This document shows, in pieces, positions 44,646 to 52,775 of a stretch of DNA of 64,000 nt. How positions within the stretch are numbered: the stretch's first letter is position 1; the number at the start of each line of letters is the position of its first letter. The notes beneath the pieces are model-generated. The model searched no databases. It was not told the DNA's origin and was given only the letters and a program-made list of their open reading frames with translations. The translations under genes and the position numbers were made by a program. The DNA comes from Parabacteroides acidifaciens (lineage in GTDB: Bacteria > Bacteroidota > Bacteroidia > Bacteroidales > Tannerellaceae), in the NCBI RefSeq assembly GCF_003363715.1, contig NZ_QREV01000014.1, positions 1 to 64,000 of the forward strand, in the 5' to 3' direction.

Positions 44646-45452
44646 TTATATAAATTTTTGTATGATTCTCCATGCAACTTTACTCACATCTCTTTTCCTT
44701 CTGGAATGAGACACCGTAAACGTCTGATTATAGCCTTCGTTTCTTCGGATCACTTGGCAGTCAGCCTCCTCCAATCCTTTATCCATCATTTTGGGCAACC
44801 ATTCTTGAGAAACATTATTATAAGATGTAACATCCACAAATAACATGATTCCTTCCGAATTTAGCTTAGGCAACAAATTTCGCACTATATAATTATAAGC
44901 ATTTTGTTGTTCAAATCGTTCTTTCGTCACAAACTCACAAATTGCTTTAAATGACATTATAATGTCAAAACCATTAGGGATAATAGAATCAAGTATATTC
45001 AAATCGTAGAAATCATCAATCACAATAGGAATTATACGGCATTTAATCTTAACATTCGTCCGTAAAGAATAAGCATCCACCACTTTCTCAAAAAGACGGA
45101 GAGCATACGAATTCCCATCAAAAGCACATATATTAACAAACTTCATATTTGAAAAATAAATTTTGAGAGCCTCCAACAAGCCAATAATCTCACCACCTGT
45201 TCCACATCCAAAATCAAAGACGGAAAGTTCTTCTTTATCATACCAATCCCCTACATGATATCTAAAGAAATCACTGTAAATGCAAAAAGCTTCTGCATAA
45301 CTACGTGGAAAATAAGTACCAATATAGTTCAATACATCATTTCTATCCCAATCAATAACTGTCATGTCAGAATTGGAACAACAATAAGAGCCATGTAATT
45401 TCGTGAATATATATTCGTCAAGCCATTGCGGGAGATACACATCTGTTATCAT
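44646..45452 (-). CDS. Class I SAM-dependent methyltransferase-like protein
   Basis: This is a 268-residue cytoplasmic protein. A Rossmann methyltransferase core has motif I FDFGCGTGGEI (about 79-89) and an acidic motif II region (NICAFDGNSYALR). No DNA-methylase DPPY/NPPY motif is visible, and the segment DIIMSFKAICEF is where it would be expected. The substrate is unknown; small molecule, RNA or protein are all possible. It is first of three overlapping genes and lies 70 bases after the end of a structured RNA candidate, from whose promoter it may also be read. Confidence 0.72.
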   Translation of the reverse strand: MITDVYLPQWLDEYIFTKLHGSYCCSNSDMTVIDWDRNDVLNYIGTYFPRSYAEAFCIYSDFFRYHVGDWYDKEELSVFDFGCGTGGEIIGLLEALKIYFSNMKFVNICAFDGNSYALRLFEKVVDAYSLRTNVKIKCRIIPIVIDDFYDLNILDSIIPNGFDIIMSFKAICEFVTKERFEQQNAYNYIVRNLLPKLNSEGIMLFVDVTSYNNVSQEWLPKMMDKGLEEADCQVIRRNEGYNQTFTVSHSRRKRDVSKVAWRIIQKFI

Positions 45453-45520
45453 AGGATTCTCTCATCATATCTTCCGTTGGCTACCTTAGCGGGAGGTTAA
45501 CATTATAACAATCTCATATA

Positions 45521-45846
45521 CACAAAAACGTGGAGCCAGTCCTGTCACTCGTTCCACGATTCAAAGGCTCTCGCATGCCCAGTTTGTCGAAACGAGCAAC
45601 GTCGAAAGCCCCACGCCGATGTGATTATATAATCTACCACTCATCGTTCCTATCGCAATGAAACGACAAGATACAATGAGGGCTGTATATAAACATCCCA
45701 CGGGACGTTCCCGTTGCTTTGTTCCTGACAAACTGTTTAGAATTTGCGAGATTCTTGAATCGTCAAAACCAAAGCGTTCAGTAAACGCCTTTATGTATAT
45801 GTGCCCCTCTACCGCATCACTATGAATGACACCAGCGTGAGAGGAA
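45521..45846 (-). ncRNA. Candidate structured RNA, about 320 nt
   Basis: Transcribed leftward from a -7 box at 45853-45860, this stretch has no long open frame. It can form at least seven stems: cctct/agagg (45806-45844), aggcgtt/aacgctt (45772-45790), gattc/gaatc (45750-45761), acggga/tcccgt (45700-45714), ctcat/atgag (45640-45680), gatta/taatc (45623-45634), and a large three-tier hairpin (45529-45615). The large hairpin has an 8-bp base, a 9-bp inner stem (45545-45553 with 45591-45599) and a small top hairpin. It is followed by TTTTTG, as at an intrinsic terminator. I do not recognise a known RNA family. It may be a stand-alone RNA or a leader of the methyltransferase operon. Confidence 0.65.
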
Positions 45847-45852
45847 ACATTG

Positions 45853-45860
45853 CAAATATA
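45853..45860 (-). promoter_or_regulatory. -7 promoter box of the structured RNA
   Basis: The minus strand reads TATATTTG (exact TAnnTTTG). No clear -33 TTTG at the usual distance. Predicted transcription start about 45846, just before the first stem. Confidence 0.55.
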
Positions 45861-45951
45861 GTAATTTATTATTTTATCTCCGGTAAGAAGTGAATCATTA
45901 TTTATAATTCAATACTGACAAGTTTCAAATCTCCTGCAAACCTAATGGATT

Positions 45952-46462
45952 ACAATAACCCCCTTTCCGGCGATTTTTCTATTTCGTCCAAAATTCTGAT
46001 CCATTTTGGATTGACTCTTTTCATTGTTTATCCCTTCCTGTCTGACAATAGGTGGGGGTGAGGTGCGCAGCCCGTTTTGAAAAGTATTCTTTTTGATTGT
46101 CGGAAGGCAGAAATGCCGACAAAGTGATAAAGCTTAACTCCCAGAGAATCGAATATTTCAAAATAAAACGGACGGCGTTCCAAATATCCAAAGGAAATTC
46201 AGGGGCTTTTTTGCCTTTAAGACGGTCCTCTTTTCAATTACGACCGTCCTAATCTCCATTATGACCGTCCTAATCTTTGCGAGCTACCGAGTGCACTACA
46301 CATTAGAACAGTCGTAATGGCAAAGAGGACGGTCGTAATGGCGGAAAACGTTCAAAAAAGAGGAAAAAGTTCCTTTTTGAGGTCAAAAAAGCGGTTTAAC
46401 ATTTGTTTGAATTAGATCCTCTTTTTGGCCGGAAAAATGCGTTTTATACAATAAGCCCCCCG
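45952..46462 (+). repeat. 511-bp element, copy B
   Basis: Same orientation, length and core type as copy A. It starts acaataacccc and ends cgttttatacaataag. The core consists of six consecutive 21-base units starting at 46221. Three begin gacggtcct or gaccgtcct, one is a divergent centre, and two carry the complementary word (acagtcgtaatgg and acggtcgtaatgg). The frame that is open in copy A has a stop codon here, so coding is unlikely. Confidence 0.88.
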
Positions 46463-46618
46463 AGACAGTTGAAAGTTATAAGGGATCATGAACTATCCTG
46501 TTTCGCACTTCGACGCGGGATCACAAAAGAACCTGCCGTATCCACACATAGATGCAAATTTATCAAATACGATCTCTCCAAACTTTCAACTCCCGGGGGG
46601 GCTTATTGTATAAAACGT
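46438..46618. repeat. Inverted junction between copies B and C
   Basis: The sequence gttttatacaataagccccc (near 46441) and its complement (near 46596-46616), each followed inward by cagttgaaagtt or aactttcaactc, form a stem of more than 30 bases around a spacer of about 100 bases. Confidence 0.8.
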
Positions 46619-47105
46619 GTTTTTCAGGGTGAAAAAATATTCGAAGCCGAACAAATGTTAATCCACTATTCTGCCGTCAAAAAGAGGCTTTTCCCTATGA
46701 TCTGGCATCTCGCTTCCGTGAAGAGGGACTTTATTGCTCTGATCCGGAACTTTGTTGCCCTGAAGTCGGACTTCATATAACACGAAGTCAACCTTCAGAG
46801 CGATGAAGCGTTACTTCACGGCAATTTTCTGCGCACTTCACGGCGACAAGCCCCCAAAATTTCCTTGGGATATTTGGAACGCAGTCCGCCTTCGTTCGCA
46901 AATATTCAATTCTCCCGAAGTTAAGATTTATCACTTTGCCTCTGTTTCCAGTTTTCAGTAACCAAATTGCACGCTTTTTGGAATAGACTCAGCACCTCAT
47001 TTCATCTACAGTCATCCGTAAAGTCCAAAACCGTGAAAAGAGTCAATCCAAAATGGATCAAGATTTCGGACGAAATAGAAAAACGTCCGAAATAGGGGTT
47101 ATTGT
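46594..47105 (-). repeat. 511-bp element, copy C, with a different core
   Basis: Inverted relative to copies A and B, facing copy B across a 130-base spacer. The flanks match (tctatttcgtccgaaatctt, aaagtgataaatcttaact, ggattaacatttgttcg on the minus strand). The core (46700-46846) is unrelated in sequence to A and B, yet again periodic: the word acttt/acttc (accttc at 46791) recurs at 46728, 46749, 46770, 46791, 46813 and 46835, a spacing of 21-22 bases. An open frame (46403-46780) crosses spacer and core but I do not call it a gene. Confidence 0.85.
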
Positions 47106-47151
47106 CTTTTTTCCAATTTACAGAAAGGTCAAAACTAAGAAATAAGGAGTT

Positions 47152-47907
47152 TCAGCACGAAACATGCAACCCGTCATAAGCCAAATGGACATGCGGCGGC
47201 AGTTCCTTCTCGACCTCGGCATGGAGGCCGATGCGGTGGCTCATGTGGATCAGATAGGATTCTTTCGGACGGATGCGCTCGATATTGGCGAGTGCTTCTT
47301 CCAGAGATTCATGCGTCGGGTGAGCGCCTTTCCGGAGGGCGGTCAGGATCAGCAGGTCCAAACCTTCCAATTTGGCATATTCTTCTTCCGGCAGATACTT
47401 CACGTCCGTGATATAAGCCATATTGCCGATACGATAGCCGAAGATAGGCAGTTTGCCGTGCATCACCCGGATAGGCGTAACCGGCAAGCCGGCTGCCATA
47501 AAGGGCTGGTCTGTTATCCGGTGCAGCTCCAGGTTCGGAACACCGGGATAGCGGTGGGCACGAAAGGCATAAGGCATACGCGTTTCGATCGCTTCCGCCA
47601 CATAGTCTTCGGCAAAGATGTCGACCCCTTTTTCCCGGCAAAAAGGACGAAGATCGTCCAGTCCGCCGACATGGTCATAATGTTCGTGCGAAATCAGGAC
47701 CGCATCCAGCTGATAGGTCCGGTTCTTAATCACCTGCCAACGGAAGTCCGGACCGCAGTCCAGCAAAATCCGTTTCCCGTCGGTTTCAACCAATACCGAC
47801 GTACGCAAACGCCAGTCGCGCTTATCCGTGCTTGTACACACCTCGCACTGGCAACCAATCTCGGGGACACCCGTAGAAGTCCCCGTCCCTAAAAACGTAA
47901 TTTCCAT
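47152..47907 (-). CDS. PhnP-like metallo-beta-lactamase-fold hydrolase
   Basis: This 251-residue cytoplasmic metallohydrolase has an N-terminal GTGTSTGVPEIGCQCEVC with the extra zinc-binding cysteines seen in PhnP-type phosphodiesterases. The di-metal motif is SHEHYDHVGG (HxHxDH, about 75-84), with further ligands in VMHGKLP, YITDVK and IHMSH. In other bacteria PhnP cleaves cyclic ribose phosphates; here no phosphonate genes are near, so the substrate is open. It directly abuts murB upstream (zero-base gap) and is probably co-transcribed with it. Confidence 0.85.
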   Translation of the reverse strand: MEITFLGTGTSTGVPEIGCQCEVCTSTDKRDWRLRTSVLVETDGKRILLDCGPDFRWQVIKNRTYQLDAVLISHEHYDHVGGLDDLRPFCREKGVDIFAEDYVAEAIETRMPYAFRAHRYPGVPNLELHRITDQPFMAAGLPVTPIRVMHGKLPIFGYRIGNMAYITDVKYLPEEEYAKLEGLDLLILTALRKGAHPTHESLEEALANIERIRPKESYLIHMSHRIGLHAEVEKELPPHVHLAYDGLHVSC

Positions 47908-48921
47908 TTAACCGACATATTTAACTTCTGGCATGATCTCGATACCGAACCGGTCATTGACTGCCGTACGGATGCTTTCGGCGACCAGTGCGATTTCATG
48001 CCCTCTTGCATCTCCTAAATTAACCAATATCAACGCCTGCTTCTCATAGACTCCGACCGGGCCGTGCGATTTGCCTTTGAAGCCACATTGCTCGATCAGC
48101 CAGCCGGCCGGGACTTTCACCTTCCCCTCGCCTGCCGGATAAGACGGCATCTCCGGATACTGTTCTTTCAGCTTCTCATACTGCGCAGCCGGGACGACTG
48201 GATTAATGAAGAAACTGCCTGCATTTCCCAACTCATCCGGATCGGGCAATTTCTGACGGCGGATCGAGATCACGGCGTCGCGCACTGCCTGCAATGTCAC
48301 CTCCGGATATTTGGCCAGTTCTTCCTTCAAATTGCCATAACCGACAGAAAACTGAGGCCTTTTGCTGAGACGTATATATATATATGTAACAATATACGGA
48401 TCATTATGCTCATTTTTAAAGTAACTGCTCCGATAACCATAGAGGCATTCTTCGTTTGTAAACGTACGCTTCTCGAACGAAAGCTGGTTATAAGCCTCCA
48501 CCGCCTCGATCACATCTTTGATCTCCGCCCCGTATGCCCCGATGTTCTGGATTGCGGCAGCACCGGCTTCTCCGGGGATAAGCGAGAGGTTTTCAATGCC
48601 GCCCCAACCTTTGGACACGGCATAAGCCACCACGTCATCCCATTTTTCGGCGGCACCGATACGAAGCAGGACGGAATCGTCTGTCTCCTCCGCCACGGAA
48701 ATGCCTTTTATCTGCGAATGCAGGATGATCCCGTTGAAATCGTTTATGAACAGCAAATTGCTCCCGCCACCGATATGAAGCGACAGGCATTCCTGGAAAT
48801 ATTCATCCCGGAGGATACGTCCCAACTCTTCTTCACTTGCATATTCCATGAACCAGCGGGTCTTTACCGGGAGATGGAAAGTATTATGTTTTTCCAACGA
48901 ATAATTCTCTTCTATTCTCAT
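47908..48921 (-). CDS. murB: UDP-N-acetylenolpyruvoylglucosamine reductase
   Basis: MurB reduces UDP-GlcNAc-enolpyruvate to UDP-MurNAc with FAD and NADPH in peptidoglycan synthesis. The 337-residue protein has FAD-binding LHIGGGSNLLF, IPGEAGAAAIQNIGAYGAEI, the catalytic serine region DELGNAGSFFINP and the terminal glutamate region. The frame is open back to 49140, but a -7 box at 48948-48955 puts the transcription start at about 48941. The ATG at 48921 (MRIEENYSLEKHNTF) matches the family start. Divergent from the HU gene. Confidence 0.95.
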   Translation of the reverse strand: MRIEENYSLEKHNTFHLPVKTRWFMEYASEEELGRILRDEYFQECLSLHIGGGSNLLFINDFNGIILHSQIKGISVAEETDDSVLLRIGAAEKWDDVVAYAVSKGWGGIENLSLIPGEAGAAAIQNIGAYGAEIKDVIEAVEAYNQLSFEKRTFTNEECLYGYRSSYFKNEHNDPYIVTYIYIRLSKRPQFSVGYGNLKEELAKYPEVTLQAVRDAVISIRRQKLPDPDELGNAGSFFINPVVPAAQYEKLKEQYPEMPSYPAGEGKVKVPAGWLIEQCGFKGKSHGPVGVYEKQALILVNLGDARGHEIALVAESIRTAVNDRFGIEIMPEVKYVG

Positions 48922-48947
48922 TTTACGTTCTGTATTATTTTTCATGA

Positions 48948-48955
48948 CAAAAATA
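48948..48955 (-). promoter_or_regulatory. -7 promoter box that decides the murB start
   Basis: The minus strand reads TATTTTTG (TAnnTTTG). Transcription from about 48941 leaves a 20-base leader before the ATG at 48921 and rules out the much longer frame. Confidence 0.5.
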
Positions 48956-49135
48956 ACTATAAATATCAAATTCATCAGTACATCCACTAAAAAGCCTTTC
49001 AAATATCGAAACCGAGAGACCATTAACATTTTTTGTTTCGCAAAACGTAACAAACGCACGCAAGCGTTGTTAAATAAGAAATGAACGACGTTTTCTTTAT
49101 ATGCAAAAAGCAACACAACATATAGACAAAAAGCG

Positions 49136-49143
49136 TACATTTG
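49136..49143 (+). promoter_or_regulatory. -7 promoter box of the HU gene
   Basis: TACATTTG (TAnnTTTG), 32 bases before the ATG. Confidence 0.5.
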
Positions 49144-49174
49144 CCTTGAAAATCATAATTAAATAGAAACATTC

Positions 49175-49465
49175 ATGAACAAAGCAGAATTGATCGAGGC
49201 CCTGGCCCAGAGATCGGGATTACAGAAGCAGAAAGCAAAAAAAATGTTGGACGCTTACATTGAGATTGTTACAGAAGCGATGTCTCACGACGAAGAGATT
49301 GTATTAATTGGTTTCGGTACATTGATACCGCGTCCGCAGACCAGCCGTTTGGCCCGTAACCCAAAAACTGGTACTCCAGTTATGATTCCGGCCAGAACAA
49401 CCGTGAAATTTAAACCGGGAAAATATTTGTTGGATGCAATCAACAAACCCGGAGAAAAGAAGTAA
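49175..49465 (+). CDS. HU-family DNA-binding protein
   Basis: This 96-residue histone-like protein shapes the nucleoid. It shows the family start MNKAELIEALAQRSG, the helix-turn KKMLDAYIEIVTEAM and the beta-arm RPQTSRLARNPKTG, followed by PARTTVKFKPGKYL. The RNP-type arm is intact. Single gene with its own promoter and a strong terminator. Confidence 0.95.
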   Translation: MNKAELIEALAQRSGLQKQKAKKMLDAYIEIVTEAMSHDEEIVLIGFGTLIPRPQTSRLARNPKTGTPVMIPARTTVKFKPGKYLLDAINKPGEKK

Positions 49466-49486
49466 AAAAGACTTTTTGCACTATCA

Positions 49487-49521
49487 AAGAAGGCAGCCTA
49501 AAAAAGGTTGCCTTCTTTTTT
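49487..49521 (+). terminator. Terminator of the HU gene
   Basis: A 13-bp stem with one mismatch (aagaaggcagcct / aggttgccttctt) and a five-base A loop, followed by a T-run, 22 bases after the stop codon. Confidence 0.88.
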
Positions 49522-49574
49522 GCGATCTGTGCAAATTATAACTAAATTCGGCACCGGAAAATAACAATTTAATA

Positions 49575-50228
49575 ATGAAAATAGTTAATCTTGGAGAATC
49601 GAACTCGGTTTTAAACCGGTTTGTCGCCGAACTGCGCGATGTGAATATACAGAAAGACAGTATGCGTTTCCGCCGGAACGTCGAACGGATCGGCGAAATT
49701 ATGGCTTATGAGATCAGTAAAGATTTTACTTACAGCTTAAAAGGCATTCAGTCACCTTTAGGAATAGCCCCGATGAACACACCGGACGACCGGGTCGTTA
49801 TCAGTACCATCCTGCGTGCCGGACTCCCCTATCACCAGGGATTCCTCAGCTATCTGGACAATGCGGAAAATGCTTTTGTTTCCGCCTACCGCAAATACAA
49901 AGACCGCTTGAATTTCGACATCCACATCGAATATATCGCCTCCCCCCGGTTAACAGACAAAACCCTGATCATAACAGACCCGATGCTGGCAACCGGCAGT
50001 TCGATGGAATTAGCTTACGAAGCCTTGCGTACAAAGGGACATCCGGCCCATATCCATGTCGCTTCCATCATCGCCAGTAAGCAGGCCATCGAATACATCC
50101 AACGCAAAATGCCGGACGATATCACAACCATATGGGTCGCAGCCGTTGACGACAAGCTGGACGACCATTCCTATATCGTTCCCGGATTAGGCGACGCCGG
50201 AGACCTCGCCTATGGTGAAAAAGAATAA
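49575..50228 (+). CDS. upp: Uracil phosphoribosyltransferase
   Basis: Upp salvages uracil to UMP with PRPP. The 217-residue protein has the PRPP loop LIITDPMLATGSSMELAYE (about 132-150) and the uracil-binding C-terminus YIVPGLGDAGDLAYG. The pattern and length fit the family, although residues STILRAGLPYHQGFL differ somewhat from the proteobacterial form, as is common in Bacteroidetes. Its stop is nine bases from the stop of the convergent kinase gene; no terminator is visible between. Confidence 0.92.
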   Translation: MKIVNLGESNSVLNRFVAELRDVNIQKDSMRFRRNVERIGEIMAYEISKDFTYSLKGIQSPLGIAPMNTPDDRVVISTILRAGLPYHQGFLSYLDNAENAFVSAYRKYKDRLNFDIHIEYIASPRLTDKTLIITDPMLATGSSMELAYEALRTKGHPAHIHVASIIASKQAIEYIQRKMPDDITTIWVAAVDDKLDDHSYIVPGLGDAGDLAYGEKE

Positions 50229-50237
50229 GAGATTGTC

Positions 50238-52646
50238 TTAGCGGGGTAAAGTAAACCAGAAGCAAGAGCCCTTGCCTTCTTCGGACTTTACTCCGATATG
50301 TCCTCCCATCTGCTCTACGAAACTTTTGCAGATGGAAAGTCCCAGACCGGTGCCCTGCTTAAAGCTGTTTCCTTTATAAAAACGGTCAAACACGTGTTGC
50401 TGTATCTCGAGCGGCATCCCATCTCCCGTATCCGTCACAGAAAATTCCACGCAATTCTGGCGTAAACGGTAATCAAGCGTAATCACTCCCGCATCGGTAT
50501 GTTTGATCGCATTATTAACAAAATTGGACAAGACCTGTGTCAACCGCACTTTGTCGCAATGGTAGACATAAGGAGGCAGATCCGGAGCCGCGCAAAGCGT
50601 AACACCCACCGGCACCTTAATCTTCATCGACACAACCAATTCGTTATACAGTTCCTGCAAATCAATATCGGTTGCCTTCAATTCGATTGTTCCGGATTCG
50701 ATCTTGGCCAGGTCCAGCACATCAGAAATGAGTTGCAGCAACAGTTCGTTATTTTTTTGGATGATATCCACGAACTGTTTCTTTTCTTCCGCATCATCCG
50801 TATCCACCAGCAAAGTAGAAAAACCGACAATGGCGTTAAGAGGCGTCCGGATCTCATGGCTCATATTAGCAAGAAAAGCAGATTTCAGGCGATCCAGTTC
50901 CTCTGCCTTTTCGCGTTGTTTTTGTGTTTCCTTCAGTTCGGTAATATCGTAGTTCACACAAATCATTTCTAACTTATCCGCATCGACGGACTGCATATTA
51001 CGCATAACATTCACACGGGTCCATTTCCATCCATCGCCATTTTTGATTCTCAATTCCTTCCGGAGGCTGTTTACCTTTCCCTGTTTTACACGCTCAAAGA
51101 AATTAAGCATCACTTTCCGGTCTTCCGGATGAACATGATTATAAACGCCGATTATCTTCGACAAAGGCGTTCCCTCTTTTTCTCCCAGGTTCTGATACCA
51201 TTGATTAATGGCATAACCGTCACGCGAAAGCAAATCAAACTTCGCATATCCGACTTTTGCAAAGCGGCTGACTAAGCTGAAAAAGTGCTCGAACTCTTCG
51301 ATACGGCTATAAGCCACCGCCTTATCGGTGTTATCAAGATTGATGAACAGGTAATTTATAAGACTACCATGCGCATCATAAAGCATGCTGACCTTTGTAA
51401 AAAGGTCGATTGTTCCACTTTTCTCTGTCGGGTAATAATCGTCTTTCCGGATTTCATTAAAAGAATAAGATTGGCGGAAGGAAACAGGTTCACGGGAATG
51501 CAGCTTTTCCCGTATCTCAACAGGGATCATCGGATTGTCAAAAATATTAACCCCAAAAGCCACCTCTTTGGCAGGAATACCGAATATCTCGGCATTCAGA
51601 TTATTCATATCCACCAGATAGCCGTCTTTATCATACAATTCGATACCGACAGGAATATTTGTATAGATATTACGGAGCAGTTTTTCACTATGATCCAACG
51701 CTTCGTTGATTCGTGCCATCTTTGTGATGATACTGATTATATTGGAAAGGGACGAGAGCCATTGATAATCTTCCAAGCTCCACAATCGGTGTTTATCTAC
51801 AATATCGACTCCCATATACCCCCAAGGTTCACCCTTGATTATCAAGGGAATCAAAATCGATGAACGAACACATCGCTTCTCCAGATAACGCTTTTCCTCC
51901 GATGCTTCGGCCGGCAGTTCATCTAAATTATTAATCAGAACCGGATATAAGCTCTGTATTTTCCGTGTGGACCAGGGCAATGTGGAAATCGGAATCTTTT
52001 GCAGGGAAAGACGGACAGGCGTAACCCCTTCGCTACAAACCTCGTATGTGCAACTAATACTCTGTTCGTCGTCATATTCCATAATATAAACACGTCCTCT
52101 CGTATCTATCGAAAACAAAATCTCCGTCAAAGCCAGATGAATCGATTTATGCAAATCATTTGTCTGTATGAAGGAGTGCAAGGCACGCGAAAGACTTCCC
52201 AAATGCCGGAGGATACCATCGATCTGGCTGTTTACAATCGGTTTGTTTTCTTCGACTTCGCTAAACGGAATCAGCTGCAAAATCCCCAATACCGTTATTT
52301 TTCCGTTTGCATCTTTTTCACGCTTACAGATCTTAGTACGGACAAACTTGACTCCAAAACAGGTCTTAAGCGGAAATATTTGTTCATATATACCTATTTC
52401 TTTAAAGAAAGCAAATTCATTGGCAATACGGTCTCGGTAATCTTCACGGATTAAAGCAAGGAAATCACGAATAGGCAGTTGTGGACCATCCAATTCTAAC
52501 AGACTAATCAAAAAGTCCGAGCAGATATAACATCCGCGTTCAAAATCAGCTTCCCACCAACCAACCTGGGCATTATCTAATAATAATCGATACTGGTCTG
52601 TCTCCATGAGCACTTCATTAGTTAAATATGACACAAAATTCGTCAT
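50238..52646 (-). CDS. Soluble PAS/GAF sensor histidine kinase
   Basis: This 802-residue cytoplasmic kinase has no membrane helix. Domains in order: PAS at about 15-130, GAF at about 150-315 ([35 protein letters not shown]), PAS at about 325-440 ([20 protein letters not shown]), and PAS with PAC at about 450-565. HisKA follows at about 578-645 with the phosphorylated histidine in [20 protein letters not shown], then HATPase at about 690-802 ([28 protein letters not shown]). No receiver domain or response regulator is adjacent, so its output is unknown. An ATG at 52607 (METDQYRLL) is an alternative start. Confidence 0.9.
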   Translation of the reverse strand: MTNFVSYLTNEVLMETDQYRLLLDNAQVGWWEADFERGCYICSDFLISLLELDGPQLPIRDFLALIREDYRDRIANEFAFFKEIGIYEQIFPLKTCFGVKFVRTKICKREKDANGKITVLGILQLIPFSEVEENKPIVNSQIDGILRHLGSLSRALHSFIQTNDLHKSIHLALTEILFSIDTRGRVYIMEYDDEQSISCTYEVCSEGVTPVRLSLQKIPISTLPWSTRKIQSLYPVLINNLDELPAEASEEKRYLEKRCVRSSILIPLIIKGEPWGYMGVDIVDKHRLWSLEDYQWLSSLSNIISIITKMARINEALDHSEKLLRNIYTNIPVGIELYDKDGYLVDMNNLNAEIFGIPAKEVAFGVNIFDNPMIPVEIREKLHSREPVSFRQSYSFNEIRKDDYYPTEKSGTIDLFTKVSMLYDAHGSLINYLFINLDNTDKAVAYSRIEEFEHFFSLVSRFAKVGYAKFDLLSRDGYAINQWYQNLGEKEGTPLSKIIGVYNHVHPEDRKVMLNFFERVKQGKVNSLRKELRIKNGDGWKWTRVNVMRNMQSVDADKLEMICVNYDITELKETQKQREKAEELDRLKSAFLANMSHEIRTPLNAIVGFSTLLVDTDDAEEKKQFVDIIQKNNELLLQLISDVLDLAKIESGTIELKATDIDLQELYNELVVSMKIKVPVGVTLCAAPDLPPYVYHCDKVRLTQVLSNFVNNAIKHTDAGVITLDYRLRQNCVEFSVTDTGDGMPLEIQQHVFDRFYKGNSFKQGTGLGLSICKSFVEQMGGHIGVKSEEGKGSCFWFTLPR

Positions 52647-52661
52647 TATAAACCAGATCTA

Positions 52662-52669
52662 CAAATTTA
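52662..52669 (-). promoter_or_regulatory. -7 promoter box of the histidine kinase gene
   Basis: The minus strand reads TAAATTTG (TAnnTTTG), predicted start about 52655. This leaves nine bases before the ATG at 52646 or 48 before the ATG at 52607. Confidence 0.45.
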
Positions 52670-52711
52670 TTCATGTTAATATTCAAGGCTTTTCAGACAA
52701 ATAACCAGCAT

Positions 52712-52755
52712 AAAAAAATTGCAGTATAAACAAATAAATGCTTATACTGCAATTT
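52712..52755 (-). terminator. Terminator of the polysaccharide utilisation operon
   Basis: On the minus strand a 14-bp stem (aaattgcagtataa / ttatactgcaattt) is followed by a T-run (complement of 52712-52718), starting about 20 bases after the DUF1080 gene. Confidence 0.85.
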
Positions 52756-52775
52756 AACAATGTGATACAGAACTC

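Noticed and set aside
46403-46780. Open frame of 125 codons ending in heptad-like residues (FIALIRN, FVALKSD)
   Set aside because: It crosses the spacer and the 21-base array of repeat copy C on the strand opposite to the frame open in copy A. The apparent heptads are what a 21-base DNA period must produce, and no equivalent frame survives in the other copies.
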